Part shown: positions 9,627 through 19,635 of the stretch, one piece after another
Layout of the letters: every line of letters begins with the position of its first letter
Position numbering within the stretch: position 1 is the stretch's first letter
Assembly (NCBI RefSeq): GCF_000342045.1
Contig: NZ_AONQ01000002.1
Span: 62,001 to 126,000 of the forward strand
Source: Paramagnetospirillum caucaseum
Lineage (GTDB): Bacteria; Pseudomonadota; Alphaproteobacteria; Rhodospirillales; Magnetospirillaceae
Direction: 5' to 3'
DNA length: 64,000 nt
Made by a program: the position numbers and the translations under genes
Notes under the pieces: model-generated
The model's database searches: none
What the model saw: only the letters and a program-made list of their open reading frames with translations
Told to the model about the DNA's origin: nothing

Positions 9627-11849
9627 TCAGCTGAACCGGTTGTTCCGGGGGAATCCGGTGGGCGGCAGGCGGCCGACCGAGGCGCGCTTGCCCAGCCAGG
9701 GAGTGAGGTCGGACTCGGTGCGCACCCTCTCGCCCAGGGTCCAGGTCAGGCCCTGGGCCAGGGTGAAGACCTTGATGTCGGCCATGCCGCCGTCGCGGTA
9801 CTTCTGCAGGATCACCCCCCTGCCCCGGCTCATCACCGGGATTTCCTCGGCCATGAACACCAGCAACTTGCGGTTGTCACCGATTACCGCCACGGCGTCG
9901 CCCTCGAACGGCAGGCAGAACCGGGCCTTCTCGCCGGGGCCGCAATTGAGGACCATCTTGCCCGCCCGGGTCTGGGCCAGCACCTCGTTCTCCTCGACCA
10001 CGAAGCCGCGGTCGGAACTGGTGGCGACCAGCAGCTTGCGGCCCGGCTTGTGGACCATCACGGCGGCGATGTCCACGTCGCCGGCCAGATCGATCATCAG
10101 GCGCAGCGGTTCGCCATGGCCGCGTCCCGACGGCAGCTTGTCGCCGCCGATGGTGTAGAAGCGGCCGTCGGTGGCGAACACCAGGATCTTGTCGGTGGTC
10201 CACGCCTTGAGCAGATGCCCAAGCTGGTCGCCCTCCTTGAACTTCAGGGCTTCGGGAGCGTCGGAATGGCCTTTGAGCGCCCTGATCCAGCCCTTCTCGG
10301 ACAGGACCATGGTGATGGCCTCGCGCTCCACATAGGCCTCGATGGGCACCAGCACGGCCGAAGGGGCCTCGCCCAGTTCGGTCCGCCGCTTGCCGAGCGC
10401 GGTGGCGCCGCCGAACGCCTTGCGGGTCTCGGCGTTCTGGGTGGCGATGGTGGCCCAGCGGCGGGATTCGTCGGCCAGAAGGGCTTCCAGATCGGCCTTT
10501 TCCGCCGAAAGTTCGGCGTGCTCGGTCTTGATCTCCAGTTCCTGCAGCTTGTTCAGCGAGCGCAGGCGCATGTTGAGGATGGCCTCGGCCTGCACCTCGG
10601 ACAGCTTGAAGGTCTTGATCAGCTCGGCCTTGGGCTCGTCGGCGAAGCGGATGATCTTGATGACCTTGTCGAGATCGGCATAGACCTTGAGGAAGCCTTC
10701 CAGCACCTCGAGCCGCTTGGCGATCTTCTCCAGACGGAAACGGGCGCGGCGCTCCAGCACCACCATGCGGTGGTCGAGGAAGGCGCGCAGCACTTCCTTC
10801 AGGTTCATGACGCGCGGCACCGAGGTGGCGTCCAGCACGTTCATGTTCAGCGAGAAGCGCGATTCCAGGTCGGTCTGGCGGAACAGCTGCTCCATCACCA
10901 GCTCGGCCTCGACGGTGCGGTTGCGGGGCTCGAGGACCAGCCGGATGTCCTCGGCGGATTCGTCCCTGATATCGGCCAGCAGGGGCAGCTTCTTCTCGGA
11001 CAAAAGCTCGGCGATCTTCTCGATCAGCTTGGCCTTCTGCACCTGATAGGGAATCTCGGTGATGACGATCTGGTAAAGCCCGTGGGACAGCTTCTCCACC
11101 GCCCATTTGGCCCGCACCCGGAAGGCGCCCTTGCCGGTGCGGTAGGCCTCGGTGATGGCGGCGCTGGTCTCCACCAGCACGCCGCCGGTGGGGAAATCGG
11201 GGCCGGGCATGTGGGCGATCAACTCGTCCACGTCGCAATCGGGCTTAGCGATCAGATGGTCGAGGGCGTTGCAGATCTCGCCCAGATTGTGGGGCGGAAT
11301 GCTGGTGGCCATACCCACCGCGATGCCGGCCGAACCGTTGGCCAGCAGATTGGGAAAGGCCGAGGGCATCACCACCGGCTCTTCCTCGGTGCCGTCATAG
11401 GTGGGGCGGAAATCGACGCTGTCCTCGTCGAGGCCTTCCATCAGGGCGGCGGCCACCTCGGTCAGCTTGGCCTCGGTGTAGCGCATGGCCGCCGCGTTAT
11501 CGCCGTCGATATTGCCGAAATTGCCCTGGCCCTCCACCAGGGGATAGCGCACGGCGAAATCCTGGGCCAGACGCACCAGGGTGTCGTAGACCGCCACGTC
11601 GCCGTGGGGATGGTACTTGCCGATGACGTCGCCAACCACGCGGGCGCACTTCTTGAAACCGCCGCCGGGGTCCAGCTTCAGCTGGCGCATGGCGAACAGC
11701 AGGCGGCGGTGCACCGGCTTCAGCCCGTCGCGCACATCGGGCAGCGAACGCGACACGATGGTGGACATGGCATAGGCGAGATAGCGCTCGCCCAGGGCCT
11801 CGGCAAGCGGCGTATCGCGGATGTCGCCGGTGACGGCGGGCTTGATCAT
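9627..11849 (-). CDS. parC: DNA topoisomerase IV subunit A (ParC)
   Basis: DNA-cleaving subunit of topoisomerase IV, which decatenates daughter chromosomes and works with ParE (not in the window). At 740 residues it has the normal alphaproteobacterial length. The catalytic tyrosine is Y124 in [10 protein letters not shown], and the helix-turn region reads [13 protein letters not shown] at 79-90. The C-terminal half is the beta-pinwheel domain with repeated GRG-containing strands ([11 protein letters not shown]). It is ParC rather than GyrA because the GyrA-box is absent and the whole is short. V85 occupies the position of the serine that contacts quinolones in E. coli. Confidence 0.95.
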   Translation of the reverse strand: MIKPAVTGDIRDTPLAEALGERYLAYAMSTIVSRSLPDVRDGLKPVHRRLLFAMRQLKLDPGGGFKKCARVVGDVIGKYHPHGDVAVYDTLVRLAQDFAVRYPLVEGQGNFGNIDGDNAAAMRYTEAKLTEVAAALMEGLDEDSVDFRPTYDGTEEEPVVMPSAFPNLLANGSAGIAVGMATSIPPHNLGEICNALDHLIAKPDCDVDELIAHMPGPDFPTGGVLVETSAAITEAYRTGKGAFRVRAKWAVEKLSHGLYQIVITEIPYQVQKAKLIEKIAELLSEKKLPLLADIRDESAEDIRLVLEPRNRTVEAELVMEQLFRQTDLESRFSLNMNVLDATSVPRVMNLKEVLRAFLDHRMVVLERRARFRLEKIAKRLEVLEGFLKVYADLDKVIKIIRFADEPKAELIKTFKLSEVQAEAILNMRLRSLNKLQELEIKTEHAELSAEKADLEALLADESRRWATIATQNAETRKAFGGATALGKRRTELGEAPSAVLVPIEAYVEREAITMVLSEKGWIRALKGHSDAPEALKFKEGDQLGHLLKAWTTDKILVFATDGRFYTIGGDKLPSGRGHGEPLRLMIDLAGDVDIAAVMVHKPGRKLLVATSSDRGFVVEENEVLAQTRAGKMVLNCGPGEKARFCLPFEGDAVAVIGDNRKLLVFMAEEIPVMSRGRGVILQKYRDGGMADIKVFTLAQGLTWTLGERVRTESDLTPWLGKRASVGRLPPTGFPRNNRFS

Positions 11850-11901
11850 TCTGGTCCTCGGGGTTCAGGAGCCAGATATAGTACCCGAAGCGATGGATGC
11901 G

Positions 11902-12579
11902 TCAACCGGTCGTGGATTCCGCCATCCTCTTCCACTGGCGCCAGCCCTTCGGCGTCAGCAGGGCGTGGGCGAAGAAGTCGAGGCCCTCGGCCACGTATTG
12001 CTCCAGGCCGCACAATTCCTTGAGCCGCCAGTGCTTCAGCGCCCAGCTATGGGCGAAGGTGACCAGCTGGTAGGTCACCAGTTCCACGTTGACGTCGCGC
12101 ATCAGACCGGCGCGGATGCAGTCGGCGAGGCAGGCGGCGATCATGCCGTTGGTCTCGATCTCGCAATCCTTGATCAGCCGGCGGCGGTCGTCGGGCAGCG
12201 ACTTGGTGGAGCGGTAGGCCAGCACCGTGGCCTCGCGCCGCTGGTCCACCACCCGGCAATAGGCGCGGATAGCCGCCTGGAAGCGCTCCAGCGGATCGGA
12301 AAGCCCCTCCAGCGCCGCCGGAATCTCATGCTTGTAGGATTCCAGCACCGACAGCAGGGCGAGCAGCAGCACGTCCTCCTTGTCGCTGACATACTGGTAG
12401 ATCAGCCCGGCGGAAACCCCCGCCTTCCTGGCCACGTCCTGGATGGTGGTGCGGTAGAAACCCTGGTGCGAGAACAGTTCCACCGCCGACGCGATGATCT
12501 GGCCGCGCCGCCTGGTGACCAGCGCCTCGTCGCTGACCTGGGCCTTGACGTCGTGAACCGCACCCGGCTTGTTGTCCAT
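11902..12579 (-). CDS. TetR family transcriptional regulator
   Basis: One-component repressor of 225 residues. The N-terminal helix-turn-helix is at about 44-63 (TIQDVARKAGVSAGLIYQYV, a classical TetR motif), and the rest is a helical ligand-binding domain. It lies 61 bases behind the last gene of the leftward acyl-CoA operon (12641-17054) and is the obvious candidate regulator of that operon. Two TGAATG-NN-CATTCA palindromes sit in the operon promoter at 17089-17141. By analogy with other TetR regulators of beta-oxidation the ligand may be an acyl- or aryl-CoA ester. Confidence 0.9.
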   Translation of the reverse strand: MDNKPGAVHDVKAQVSDEALVTRRRGQIIASAVELFSHQGFYRTTIQDVARKAGVSAGLIYQYVSDKEDVLLLALLSVLESYKHEIPAALEGLSDPLERFQAAIRAYCRVVDQRREATVLAYRSTKSLPDDRRRLIKDCEIETNGMIAACLADCIRAGLMRDVNVELVTYQLVTFAHSWALKHWRLKELCGLEQYVAEGLDFFAHALLTPKGWRQWKRMAESTTG

Positions 12580-12640
12580 TCAGCGTCCCGCCCCGGTTGG
12601 AATCCGTTCAAACTCCGACTACCCCGCCCCTAGGCAGCCG

Positions 12641-13420
12641 TCAACCCACCATCAACTCCCCACCCGCCACCGCGATGCTTTGGCCGGTGATGGCCGCCGA
12701 CCCGGGCAGGCATAGCCACGCCACCGCCTCGGCCACTTCCTCGGGCTTGATCAGGCGCTTCTGCGGGTTGGCGGCGACCAGCCCGGCCAGAGCCTCCTCG
12801 CGCGAGCGCCCGGTCTTGGCGACGATGTTGGTAACGGTTTCCTCGACGATATCCGTCTCGGTGTAGCCGGGGCAGACAGCGTTGACGGTCACCGGCTTGG
12901 ACGCCAGCTCCACCGCCAGGGCGCGAGTCAGGCCGATCAGGCCGTGCTTGGCGGCGCAATAGGCGGCGCAATAGGCCATGCCGGTCAGGCCGGCGGTGGA
13001 GGCCACGTTGACCACCCGGCCCCACCCCGCCTTCAGCATGTCGGGCAGCGCCGCCTGGGTGCAGAGGAAGGCGCCGGTCAGGTCGGTGCGCAGGATGTCG
13101 TCCCACAGGCCGAGATCGGTCCTGGCGAAGGGCGCCGCCTTGGCGATGCCGGCATTGTTGACCAGGATGGCGATGGGGCCGAGAGCCTGGGCGGCCTGGG
13201 CGAAACCGTTCTGGATGGCCGCGGAATCGGTGACGTCCACCGCCACGGCCTGGCAGCCCATGGCGGAGGCGGAGGCCTCCAGCCGCGTCCGGTCGCGCCC
13301 GGTGATGGTGACGGCGGCCCCCAGGGCCAGCAGCTGACGGGCGATGGCGGCGCCGATGCCGCGACCGCCGCCGGTGACCAAAGCGTGGCGGCCGGCGAGC
13401 GGCTGCGCCCCGCCCATCAT
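12641..13420 (-). CDS. SDR family NAD(P)-dependent oxidoreductase
   Basis: Short-chain dehydrogenase of 259 residues with the cofactor motif TGGGRGIG near residue 17, NNAG at about 90, and the catalytic Ser/Tyr/Lys set (VVNVASTAG and YCAAKHG). The end [19 protein letters not shown] is typical of 3-hydroxyacyl-CoA or 3-oxoacyl reductases. Its ATG overlaps the stop of the acyl-CoA dehydrogenase gene by 4 bases, so it is translationally coupled. It probably oxidises a 3-hydroxyacyl-CoA made by one of the enoyl-CoA hydratases in the same operon. Confidence 0.88.
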   Translation of the reverse strand: MMGGAQPLAGRHALVTGGGRGIGAAIARQLLALGAAVTITGRDRTRLEASASAMGCQAVAVDVTDSAAIQNGFAQAAQALGPIAILVNNAGIAKAAPFARTDLGLWDDILRTDLTGAFLCTQAALPDMLKAGWGRVVNVASTAGLTGMAYCAAYCAAKHGLIGLTRALAVELASKPVTVNAVCPGYTETDIVEETVTNIVAKTGRSREEALAGLVAANPQKRLIKPEEVAEAVAWLCLPGSAAITGQSIAVAGGELMVG

Positions 13421-14601
13421 GGCGTCAGCCCTTCATAGACCTTGGAGGCGATGACCAGCTTCTGGATTTCGCTGGTGCCCTCGTAGATGCGGAGCGCGCG
13501 GATCTCGCGGTAGAGCTGCTCGACCGTCATGCCGCTGATCACGCCCAGGCCGCCCCAGATCTGCACCGCCTGATCGATGACCATCTGGGCCTGCTCGGTG
13601 GCCCACAGCTTGGCCATGGAAGCCTCGCGGGTGACGCGGCCGCCCTTGGTGTCCTTGGTCCAGGCCGAACGGTAGATCAGCAGGGCCGAGGTGTCGACGG
13701 CCACCGCCATGTCGGCGATCTTGGCCTGGATCAGCTGGAACTCGGCCAGCCTGGAGCCGAAGGCCTTGCGCTTCAGCGACCGGGCCAGCGCCTCGTCCAT
13801 GGCGCGGCGCGCGAAGCCGAGTGCGGCGGCGCCCACCGTGGTGCGGAAGACGTCCAGCACGCTCATGGCCACCTTGAAGCCGTCGCCGGGCTTGCCCAGC
13901 AGGTTGGCGGCGGGCACCCGCATGTTCTCGAACTTCAGCGAGCCCAGGGGATGGGGGGCGATGACGTCGATGCGCTCGGACACCGACAGGCCGGGGGTGG
14001 AGGCGTCCACCACGAAGGCCGCCAGGGCCTTGGCCCCCGGCTCGTCGCCGATGCGGGCGAAGACGGTGTAGAAATCGGCCAGCCCGGCGTTGGAAATCCA
14101 GGTCTTGGCGCCGTTGATGACATAGTGGTCGCCGTCCTTGACCGCCTGGGTGGTCATGGCGCCGACATCCGAGCCGGCATCGGCCTCGGAGATGGCGAAG
14201 GCGGCGATGGATTCGCCGGTCCCCACCTTGGGCAGGTAGCGGGCCTGCTGCGCCTCGTTGCCGAACAGGGTGATGGCGGCGCTGCCCAATCCCTGCATGG
14301 CGAAGGCGAAATCGGCAAGACCGGCATGGCGGGCCAGGATCTCGCGCCCCAGGCAAAGCGCCCGGACGTCGAAATCCTTGGCCCGCCCGCCGTATGCGGC
14401 CGGAATGGCCGCCTTGAGGAACCCCGCCTGTCCCAGAGCCGTTACCAGGCGTCGGGCGGTCTGGTCCATGGCGGGGCCGTGCGCCTCGTCCTCGGGACAC
14501 ACCCCTGGGAGGATGGTGTTGGCCCAGTCCTCGAGCGACGCAGCAAAGGCGCGGTGGGACTCGTCGAGAAAGGGCCAGTCGAGGAACGTGGCATCACTCA
14601 T
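13417..14601 (-). CDS. Acyl-CoA dehydrogenase family protein
   Basis: FAD-dependent dehydrogenase of 394 residues. The flavin-binding motif [15 protein letters not shown] and the substrate loop [10 protein letters not shown] are present. The C-terminal catalytic glutamate lies in [16 protein letters not shown], as in short-chain and aryl-CoA dehydrogenases. It takes two electrons from an acyl-CoA and passes them to ETF. The gene is in the middle of the TetR-linked operon, with an enoyl-CoA hydratase 59 bases upstream and the SDR overlapping downstream. The exact acyl-CoA substrate is unknown. Confidence 0.92.
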   Translation of the reverse strand: MSDATFLDWPFLDESHRAFAASLEDWANTILPGVCPEDEAHGPAMDQTARRLVTALGQAGFLKAAIPAAYGGRAKDFDVRALCLGREILARHAGLADFAFAMQGLGSAAITLFGNEAQQARYLPKVGTGESIAAFAISEADAGSDVGAMTTQAVKDGDHYVINGAKTWISNAGLADFYTVFARIGDEPGAKALAAFVVDASTPGLSVSERIDVIAPHPLGSLKFENMRVPAANLLGKPGDGFKVAMSVLDVFRTTVGAAALGFARRAMDEALARSLKRKAFGSRLAEFQLIQAKIADMAVAVDTSALLIYRSAWTKDTKGGRVTREASMAKLWATEQAQMVIDQAVQIWGGLGVISGMTVEQLYREIRALRIYEGTSEIQKLVIASKVYEGLTP

Positions 14602-14660
14602 GGTTCTTTTCCTTCACAATCCCCTCCCCCGCTGGCGGGAGAGGGGTGCCGAAGCCGGGA

Positions 14661-15479
14661 TCAGTTGCCTTCGAAGACCGGCGCCTGCTTGTTGGCGAAG
14701 GCGATGTAGGCGCGCTCGAAGTCCTTGGTCTGCATGCAGATGGCCTGGGCCTGGGCCTCGGCCTCGATGCACTCGCCAAGGCCCTGGTTCCATTCCTGCC
14801 ACAGCATCTTCTTGGTCATGGCGTGACCGAAGGTCGGGCCGTTGGCCAGGGAATGGGCCAGCTTGTTGGCGGCGTCCAGCAGCTCTTCCGGGGCATGGAG
14901 CGAGTTGTAGTAGCCGACACGCTCGGCCTCCTCGCCGCCCATGGCGCGGCCGGTGTAGAGCAGTTCGGCGGCGCGCGACAGGCCGATCAGGCGGGGCAGC
15001 AGGGTGCAGGCGCCCATGTCGGCGCCGGCCAGGCCGACGCGGACGAACAGGAAGGCCACCTTGGACCGCGCGGTGCCCAGACGGATGTCCGAGGCGCAGC
15101 CCAGCATGGTGCCGGCGCCGGCGCAGATGCCGTCGATGGCCGAAATGATCGGCTGGGGGGCGTTGCGCATGGCGCGCACCGCGTCGCCGGTCATGCGGGT
15201 GAATTCCAGCAGTTCGGGCATGTCCATCTTGGTCAGCGGACCGATGATCTCGTGCACGTCGCCGCCCGAGCAGAAATTGCCGCCCGAACCGGTGACGATC
15301 ACCGCCTTGACGTCGTCGGCATAGACCATGTTCTCGAACAGGTCACGCAGCTCGCCATAGGAGTCGAAGGTCAGCGGATTCTTGCGGTCGGGACGGTTGA
15401 GGGTGAGCGTCGCCACCTTGCCGTCGACCTTCCAGTCGAAATGGGTGGCCTTGTATTCGGCAGCCTTGAACTTGCGCAT
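14661..15479 (-). CDS. Enoyl-CoA hydratase family protein
   Basis: Crotonase-fold protein of 272 residues. The oxyanion-hole segments are [14 protein letters not shown] and [18 protein letters not shown]. The start is the ATG at 15479, giving [14 protein letters not shown]; a longer open frame to 16208 is a shadow of the neighbouring SDR. From memory, this subtype ([17 protein letters not shown] and [12 protein letters not shown]) is typical of gene sets next to 2-aminobenzoyl-CoA or salicylyl-CoA monooxygenase genes. No such monooxygenase is in the window. It lies between the SDR and acyl-CoA dehydrogenase genes of the operon. Confidence 0.88.
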   Translation of the reverse strand: MRKFKAAEYKATHFDWKVDGKVATLTLNRPDRKNPLTFDSYGELRDLFENMVYADDVKAVIVTGSGGNFCSGGDVHEIIGPLTKMDMPELLEFTRMTGDAVRAMRNAPQPIISAIDGICAGAGTMLGCASDIRLGTARSKVAFLFVRVGLAGADMGACTLLPRLIGLSRAAELLYTGRAMGGEEAERVGYYNSLHAPEELLDAANKLAHSLANGPTFGHAMTKKMLWQEWNQGLGECIEAEAQAQAICMQTKDFERAYIAFANKQAPVFEGN

Positions 15480-15517
15480 GGGATTGTCCTCTTGTCTTGA
15501 TGTTGCGAAGGGGGCCC

Positions 15518-16264
15518 TTAGCCCACCATGGTGATGCCGCCGTTGACCGACAGGACCTGACCGGTGATGTAGTCGGCGCGGTTCGACGCCATGAAGACGA
15601 TGGAATCGGCCACTTCCTGCGGCTGGCCGAAGCGGCGCATGGGAATGACCTTGAGGAAGGCCTCGAGGAACTTCTCCGGCTCGGACTTGAGCAGCGGGGT
15701 ATCGGTCGGGCCGGGGCAGATGGCGTTGACGTTGATGCCATAGCGGGCACCCTCGCGGGCCAGGGCCTTGGAGAAGGCGATCAGGCCGCCCTTGGCCGCC
15801 GAGTAGACGCTTTCGCCCAGGGAGCCGACGCGGCCGGCGTCGGAGGCGACGTTGACGATCTTGCCGCCCTTCTTCTCGATCATCATGGGGAAGAAGGCGC
15901 GGATCAGCTCGATGGGGCCGGACAGGTTGAGGCTCATCACCTTGGCGATGAAGGCGTCGTCGTTGTCGACGAACGGCTGGATATGGCCCCAGCCCGCCAC
16001 GTTGCACAGGATGTCGAGGCGGCCGCGGGTGGCGACCACATGCTCCTTCACCTTGGCGATATTGGCCTTGTCGGTGACGTCGAGGCGGACGAACTCGGCC
16101 TTGAAGCCCTTGGCGCGGATGTCGGCCGCCGCCTTCTCGCCGGCTTCGACGTTGATGTCGGCGATCAGCACGTCGGCGCCCAGCTCGGCCATGGAGGTGA
16201 CGGTGCACAGGCCGATGCCCGACGCACCGCCGGTGATCAGGGCGACTTTATCCTCGAACTTCAT
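15518..16264 (-). CDS. SDR family oxidoreductase
   Basis: Short-chain dehydrogenase of 248 residues with TGGASGIG near residue 12, CNVAGWGH in place of the usual NNAG, and a catalytic YSAAKGG. It ends in the common [13 protein letters not shown] block. The second SDR of this operon, it differs from the one at 12641 in having a YSAAK rather than YCAAK active site and a downstream segment [19 protein letters not shown]. It probably acts as a 3-hydroxyacyl-CoA dehydrogenase or a related step on a CoA ester. It sits 22 bases from the next gene upstream. Confidence 0.88.
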   Translation of the reverse strand: MKFEDKVALITGGASGIGLCTVTSMAELGADVLIADINVEAGEKAAADIRAKGFKAEFVRLDVTDKANIAKVKEHVVATRGRLDILCNVAGWGHIQPFVDNDDAFIAKVMSLNLSGPIELIRAFFPMMIEKKGGKIVNVASDAGRVGSLGESVYSAAKGGLIAFSKALAREGARYGINVNAICPGPTDTPLLKSEPEKFLEAFLKVIPMRRFGQPQEVADSIVFMASNRADYITGQVLSVNGGITMVG

Positions 16265-16286
16265 TTCCTTGCTCCTTCGATGAAAA

Positions 16287-17054
16287 TCACTTGGACAGGA
16301 ACGCCTCGACCCGGTGGCGGGTCTCGGGTTCGTGCAACAGCAGGTTACGGGTGGCGGTCAGTTCCTCCTCGTAGCCGTCGCGCGACGGGTCGAGGGAGGC
16401 TTCGATGCAGGATTTGGACGCCGCCACGGCGGCGCGCGGCAAGGTGGCGATGCGGTCGGCCAGGGTGGCCGCCTTGTCGGCCAGTTCGGCGCGCGGCGCC
16501 GACCAATGGACGATGCCCATGCCGGCGGCGCTCTCGCCGTCGAGAATCTCGGCGCCGAGGATCAGGCGCTTGGCGATGGCCGGGCCGCACAGCCGCGTCA
16601 GGCGCTGGGTGCCGCCGGCCCCGGGGATCAGGCCGAGATTGACCTCGGGCAGGGCCAGCTTGGCCTCGTTGGCGGCGATGCGGAAGTCGCAGGCCAGGGC
16701 CAGTTCCAGGCCGCCGCCCATGGCCGCGCCCCCCACCTCGGCGATGGTGGCCAGCGGCAAGGTCTCGATGCGCTTCAGTACGTTCTGCAGGTCGCGGACG
16801 AAGGCGATCTGGGCGTCCACCAGATCGGGATTGGCCAGGTTTTCCCGCATCTCGGCCAGATCGGCGCCGGCGCAGAAGGCCTTCTGCTCGGACCGCACAT
16901 GCAGCACCCGGATGGTCTTGTCCGCCTCCACCATGTCCATGGCGGCATGCAGATCCTTGATCAGGGCGCGCGACAGGGCGTTGACCGGCGGGCTGGCCAG
17001 GGTGACCACGAAGACGGCGCCGCGGCGGGCGGTGTTCAGCACGGAGAAGGTCAT
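16287..17054 (-). CDS. Enoyl-CoA hydratase/isomerase family protein
   Basis: Crotonase-family protein, 255 residues, and the first gene of the TetR-linked leftward operon. Oxyanion-hole segments are KAFCAGADLAEM and GGAAMGGGLELALACDFR. The catalytic glutamate region reads LPEVNLGLIPGAGGTQRL, and the two-Glu pattern fits a hydratase. The 92-bp gap upstream carries two palindromes that look like TetR-family operators, placing the operon promoter immediately before this gene. The order that follows is SDR, hydratase, acyl-CoA dehydrogenase, SDR, TetR. Confidence 0.9.
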   Translation of the reverse strand: MTFSVLNTARRGAVFVVTLASPPVNALSRALIKDLHAAMDMVEADKTIRVLHVRSEQKAFCAGADLAEMRENLANPDLVDAQIAFVRDLQNVLKRIETLPLATIAEVGGAAMGGGLELALACDFRIAANEAKLALPEVNLGLIPGAGGTQRLTRLCGPAIAKRLILGAEILDGESAAGMGIVHWSAPRAELADKAATLADRIATLPRAAVAASKSCIEASLDPSRDGYEEELTATRNLLLHEPETRHRVEAFLSK

Positions 17055-17074
17055 TCACGCCTCGAACTGACTGG

Positions 17075-17085
17075 ATATTCAATAT
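17075..17085. promoter_or_regulatory. AT-rich partial palindrome in the operon promoter
   Basis: ATATTCAATAT, an 11-base interrupted palindrome four bases from the proximal TGAATG-TT-CATTCA site. It could be part of the -10 region of the promoter reading left into the hydratase gene, but no confident -35/-10 pair can be assigned. Confidence 0.35.
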
Positions 17086-17088
17086 GAC

Positions 17089-17102
17089 TGAATGTTCATT
17101 CA
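17089..17102. promoter_or_regulatory. Candidate TetR-family operator, proximal copy
   Basis: TGAATG-TT-CATTCA, a perfect 6-bp inverted repeat with a 2-base centre, 35 bases before the first gene of the acyl-CoA operon. The half-site TGAATG is the same as in the FadR box of Bacillus subtilis, a TetR-family beta-oxidation repressor. The regulator at 11902-12579 is the obvious partner. Confidence 0.65.
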
Positions 17103-17127
17103 TTTCGTGGTGTGAGTCAAGGCTGAT

Positions 17128-17141
17128 TGAATGACCATTCA
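17128..17141. promoter_or_regulatory. Candidate TetR-family operator, distal copy
   Basis: TGAATG-AC-CATTCA, with one further matching pair on each side (TTGAATG...CATTCAA). It repeats the proximal site with the same half-sites, 39 bases away centre to centre, inside the same 92-bp gap. Its right edge is 6 bases from the stop of the esterase gene upstream. Confidence 0.65.
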
Positions 17142-17146
17142 ACAAA

Positions 17147-18094
17147 TCAGCCGAGGACAGAACTCCAGGCCCGGCACAGCTCGCCCAGAGCGGCCTGGCC
17201 CGAGGCCACATAGCCAGCCAGTCCCAGGCAGCCGTGGATGGAGCCTTCCAGGCGCACATGGCGCACCTTCACCCCCGCCCCCTTCAGGGCCAGGGCATAG
17301 GCATCGCCCTCGTCCACCAGGGGGTCGAAGCCGCAGGTCAGCACCAGGGCCGGGGCCAGTCCGGCATGGGAGGCGGCGCGCAGCGGCGAGGCGTCGGGCT
17401 CCAGCACCGGGCTTTGCCGCCCGATGAAATACTGTGCCGTGAACCAGTCGATGTCGGCCTGGGTCAGCAGATAGCCCTCGGCGAGGCGAGTCCGCGACGG
17501 AAAATCGCCCTGCTGGTCCACCGCCGGATAGACCAGCGCCTGCAGCGCCAGGGGAATGCCCAGGGCGCGGGCCCGCAGGGCCAGCACCGCCGCCATGGTG
17601 CCGCCCGCGCTGTCGCCGGCCACCCCCAGGCTCCAGTCGGCATATTCCATGGCCGCCCATTGCAGCGCCGCGATGCCGTCGACGATGGCGGCGGGATAGG
17701 GATGTTCCGGCGCCAGCCGGTAATCCACCGCCACCACCAGCGAGCCGCTTTGCGCCGCCAGGGCGCGGCACTGGGGATCATGGCTCTCCAGGTCGCCGAC
17801 CACGAAGCCGCCGCCGTGGAAATAGAGCAGCAGCCCCTTGGCCCGCGGCCCGCCCTCCGGGGTATAGCGCCGCGCCCGGACGGTTCCGGCGATGACGATG
17901 TCCTCGGCCCCGACGCCTTCGGGGGCCGGGGGATTGGTCCGCGACAGCCGCCGGGTGAATTCCGCCCGTCCGGCCACCGGCCCCAATTCGCCCAGTTTGG
18001 GCAGTTTCAGCTCGGCGGCCTTGGCCAGCACGAAGGCGATGTCGTCGTCGAGCCGCCCCGGCGTGCCGAGGGAGAAGAAGCCGGTTTCAAGCAT
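17147..18094 (-). CDS. Alpha/beta hydrolase (hormone-sensitive lipase-like esterase)
   Basis: Hydrolase of 315 residues. The HSL-family oxyanion motif is FHGGGFVVGDLESHD, and the nucleophile is the Ser of AGDSAGGTMAA. The catalytic acid is probably the Asp of CGFDPLVDEGD and the His lies in the IHGCLG segment. No signal peptide is seen, so it acts in the cytoplasm. Its start overlaps the end of the aldehyde dehydrogenase gene by 8 bases, making a two-gene unit upstream of the TetR-controlled operon. Its natural ester is unknown; removing an ester or CoA group from a catabolic intermediate would fit the context. Confidence 0.88.
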   Translation of the reverse strand: MLETGFFSLGTPGRLDDDIAFVLAKAAELKLPKLGELGPVAGRAEFTRRLSRTNPPAPEGVGAEDIVIAGTVRARRYTPEGGPRAKGLLLYFHGGGFVVGDLESHDPQCRALAAQSGSLVVAVDYRLAPEHPYPAAIVDGIAALQWAAMEYADWSLGVAGDSAGGTMAAVLALRARALGIPLALQALVYPAVDQQGDFPSRTRLAEGYLLTQADIDWFTAQYFIGRQSPVLEPDASPLRAASHAGLAPALVLTCGFDPLVDEGDAYALALKGAGVKVRHVRLEGSIHGCLGLAGYVASGQAALGELCRAWSSVLG

Positions 18095-19538
18095 CCGCCT
18101 GCTCTTTCGCTTCCGACCCGAACAGGGTCTTGGATTCCAGGAATTCCTCGAATCCCGCCTCGCCCCATTCGCGCCCCACCCCCGACTGGCGGATGCCGCC
18201 GAACGGCCCGCCGGGATGGGACAGGGCGCCGTTCAGATGCACCATGCCGGTGCGCAGGCGGCGCGCCACGGCGCGCGCCTCGTCCAGGTCGCCGGCATAG
18301 ACATAACCTGACAGGCCGTAGACGCAGTCGTTGGCGCCCGCCACCGCGTCGTCCAGGTCGGTATAGCCGCGCATGGCGAGCACCGGGCCGAAGATTTCCT
18401 CGCGCATGATGGTCATGGCATCGGTCACCCGGCTGAACACCGTGGGGCGCACGAAATAGCCCCTGTCCAGGCCCTCGGGCCGCTCGGGGCCGCCGCACAC
18501 CAGCCGGGCGCCCTCCTCCATCCCGATGCGGATCATGCGCCGCACCTTGTCGAACTGGCGGGCGTTGGCGATGGGACCCATCACCGTCTCGGGGTCCAGG
18601 GGATCGCCCACCCTGATCCGGGCGCACAGTTCGGCGGCCTGGTTTTCCGCCTCCTCGAGCCGGTGGGCGGGGACGAACAGCCGGGACGGCGCGTTGCAGC
18701 TTTGCCCCGTATTGCCCATCATCGCCTTGACCGCGTGGCCCATGGCCTTCTTGAAATCGGCGCTGTCGCAGATGATGTTGGCCGACTTGCCGCCCAGTTC
18801 CAGCGACACCTTCTTGATGGTCGCCGCTCCCTCGCGCATCACCGACGAGCCGGCGGCGTTGGAGCCGGTCAGCGACACCATGTCCACCAGGGGATGGGAC
18901 GACAGCGCCGGACCGATCTCGGCGCCGTCGCCGAACACCATGTTGAACACGCCGGCCGGCACGCCCGCCTCGTGGATGATCTCAGCCAGGATACGGGCGG
19001 AATAAGGCGCGAATTCGCTGGGCTTCAAGACCATGGCGCAGCCTGCCGCCAAGGCGGGCGCCACCTTGCAGGCGATCTGGTTCAAGGGCCAGTTCCACGG
19101 CGTGATCAGCGACGCCACCCCCACCGGCTCCTTGACCACCAGGGTGGTGCCCTGGCGGCGTTCGAAAGCATAGGTTTTCGCCAGCGACAGGGCCGTCTTG
19201 AAATGGCCCAGCCCGGCGCGGGCCTGGGCCGGCTTGGCCAGACGCTCCAGCGGCGCGCCCATCTCCAGGCTGATGGCCCGGGCGATCTCGTCGAGGCGGC
19301 TTTCATACAGCGCCGTCACCTTGGCGAGGATGTCCAGACGCTCGGCCAACGGCGTCGCCGCCCAGGCGGGAAAGGCACGGGCCGCCGCCTCGACGGCCCG
19401 GACGGCGTCGCCGGCGGTCCCCAGCGCCACTTGGCCCGACACCTGCTCGGTGGCGGGGTTGACCACGTCGAGCCGACGCGAGCCGGGGGTGGGCTGCACC
19501 CAGGCGCCGTCGATGTAGAAGTCCAGACAATCGCGCAT
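18087..19538 (-). CDS. Aldehyde dehydrogenase family protein
   Basis: NAD(P)-dependent aldehyde dehydrogenase of 483 residues. Visible motifs are the Rossmann-fold ITPWNWPLNQ, VSLTGSNAAG, the catalytic-glutamate region LELGGKSANI, the nucleophilic Cys in GNTGQSCNAPSR and EEIFGPVLAM near the C-terminus. I take the ATG at 19538, which has GGAGAA six bases upstream; a GTG one codon earlier is also possible. It oxidises an aldehyde to an acid; the substrate is unknown. It forms a unit with the overlapping esterase gene and is separated from the thiolase operon upstream by a hairpin. Confidence 0.92.
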   Translation of the reverse strand: MRDCLDFYIDGAWVQPTPGSRRLDVVNPATEQVSGQVALGTAGDAVRAVEAAARAFPAWAATPLAERLDILAKVTALYESRLDEIARAISLEMGAPLERLAKPAQARAGLGHFKTALSLAKTYAFERRQGTTLVVKEPVGVASLITPWNWPLNQIACKVAPALAAGCAMVLKPSEFAPYSARILAEIIHEAGVPAGVFNMVFGDGAEIGPALSSHPLVDMVSLTGSNAAGSSVMREGAATIKKVSLELGGKSANIICDSADFKKAMGHAVKAMMGNTGQSCNAPSRLFVPAHRLEEAENQAAELCARIRVGDPLDPETVMGPIANARQFDKVRRMIRIGMEEGARLVCGGPERPEGLDRGYFVRPTVFSRVTDAMTIMREEIFGPVLAMRGYTDLDDAVAGANDCVYGLSGYVYAGDLDEARAVARRLRTGMVHLNGALSHPGGPFGGIRQSGVGREWGEAGFEEFLESKTLFGSEAKEQADA

Positions 19539-19557
19539 CACCGTTCTCCAAGGACAA

Positions 19558-19590
19558 GAGGCGGCGGATTGTCGCCCTATCCGCCGCCTC
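19558..19590 (-). terminator. Hairpin downstream of the thiolase operon
   Basis: A perfect 12-bp inverted repeat (GAGGCGGCGGAT and ATCCGCCGCCTC) with a 9-base loop. On the minus strand it is followed by a short T-containing stretch (TTGTCCTT). It lies between the thiolase stop and the aldehyde dehydrogenase start, so it probably ends the leftward thiolase transcript. Confidence 0.65.
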
Positions 19591-19635
19591 CCGTCGAATG
19601 AAACATCCTCAATGTGCGGCGAGCGCCGGTACGGC

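Noticed and set aside
9555-12023. Long open frame of 822 codons opposite parC
   Set aside because: It mirrors the ParC coding frame, is His/Gln/Gly-rich with no family motif, and is explained by high G+C codon bias.
14661-16208. Apparent SDR-hydratase fusion in one 515-codon frame
   Set aside because: The upstream half is an out-of-frame reading of the SDR at 15518-16264; the hydratase has its own ATG at 15479.
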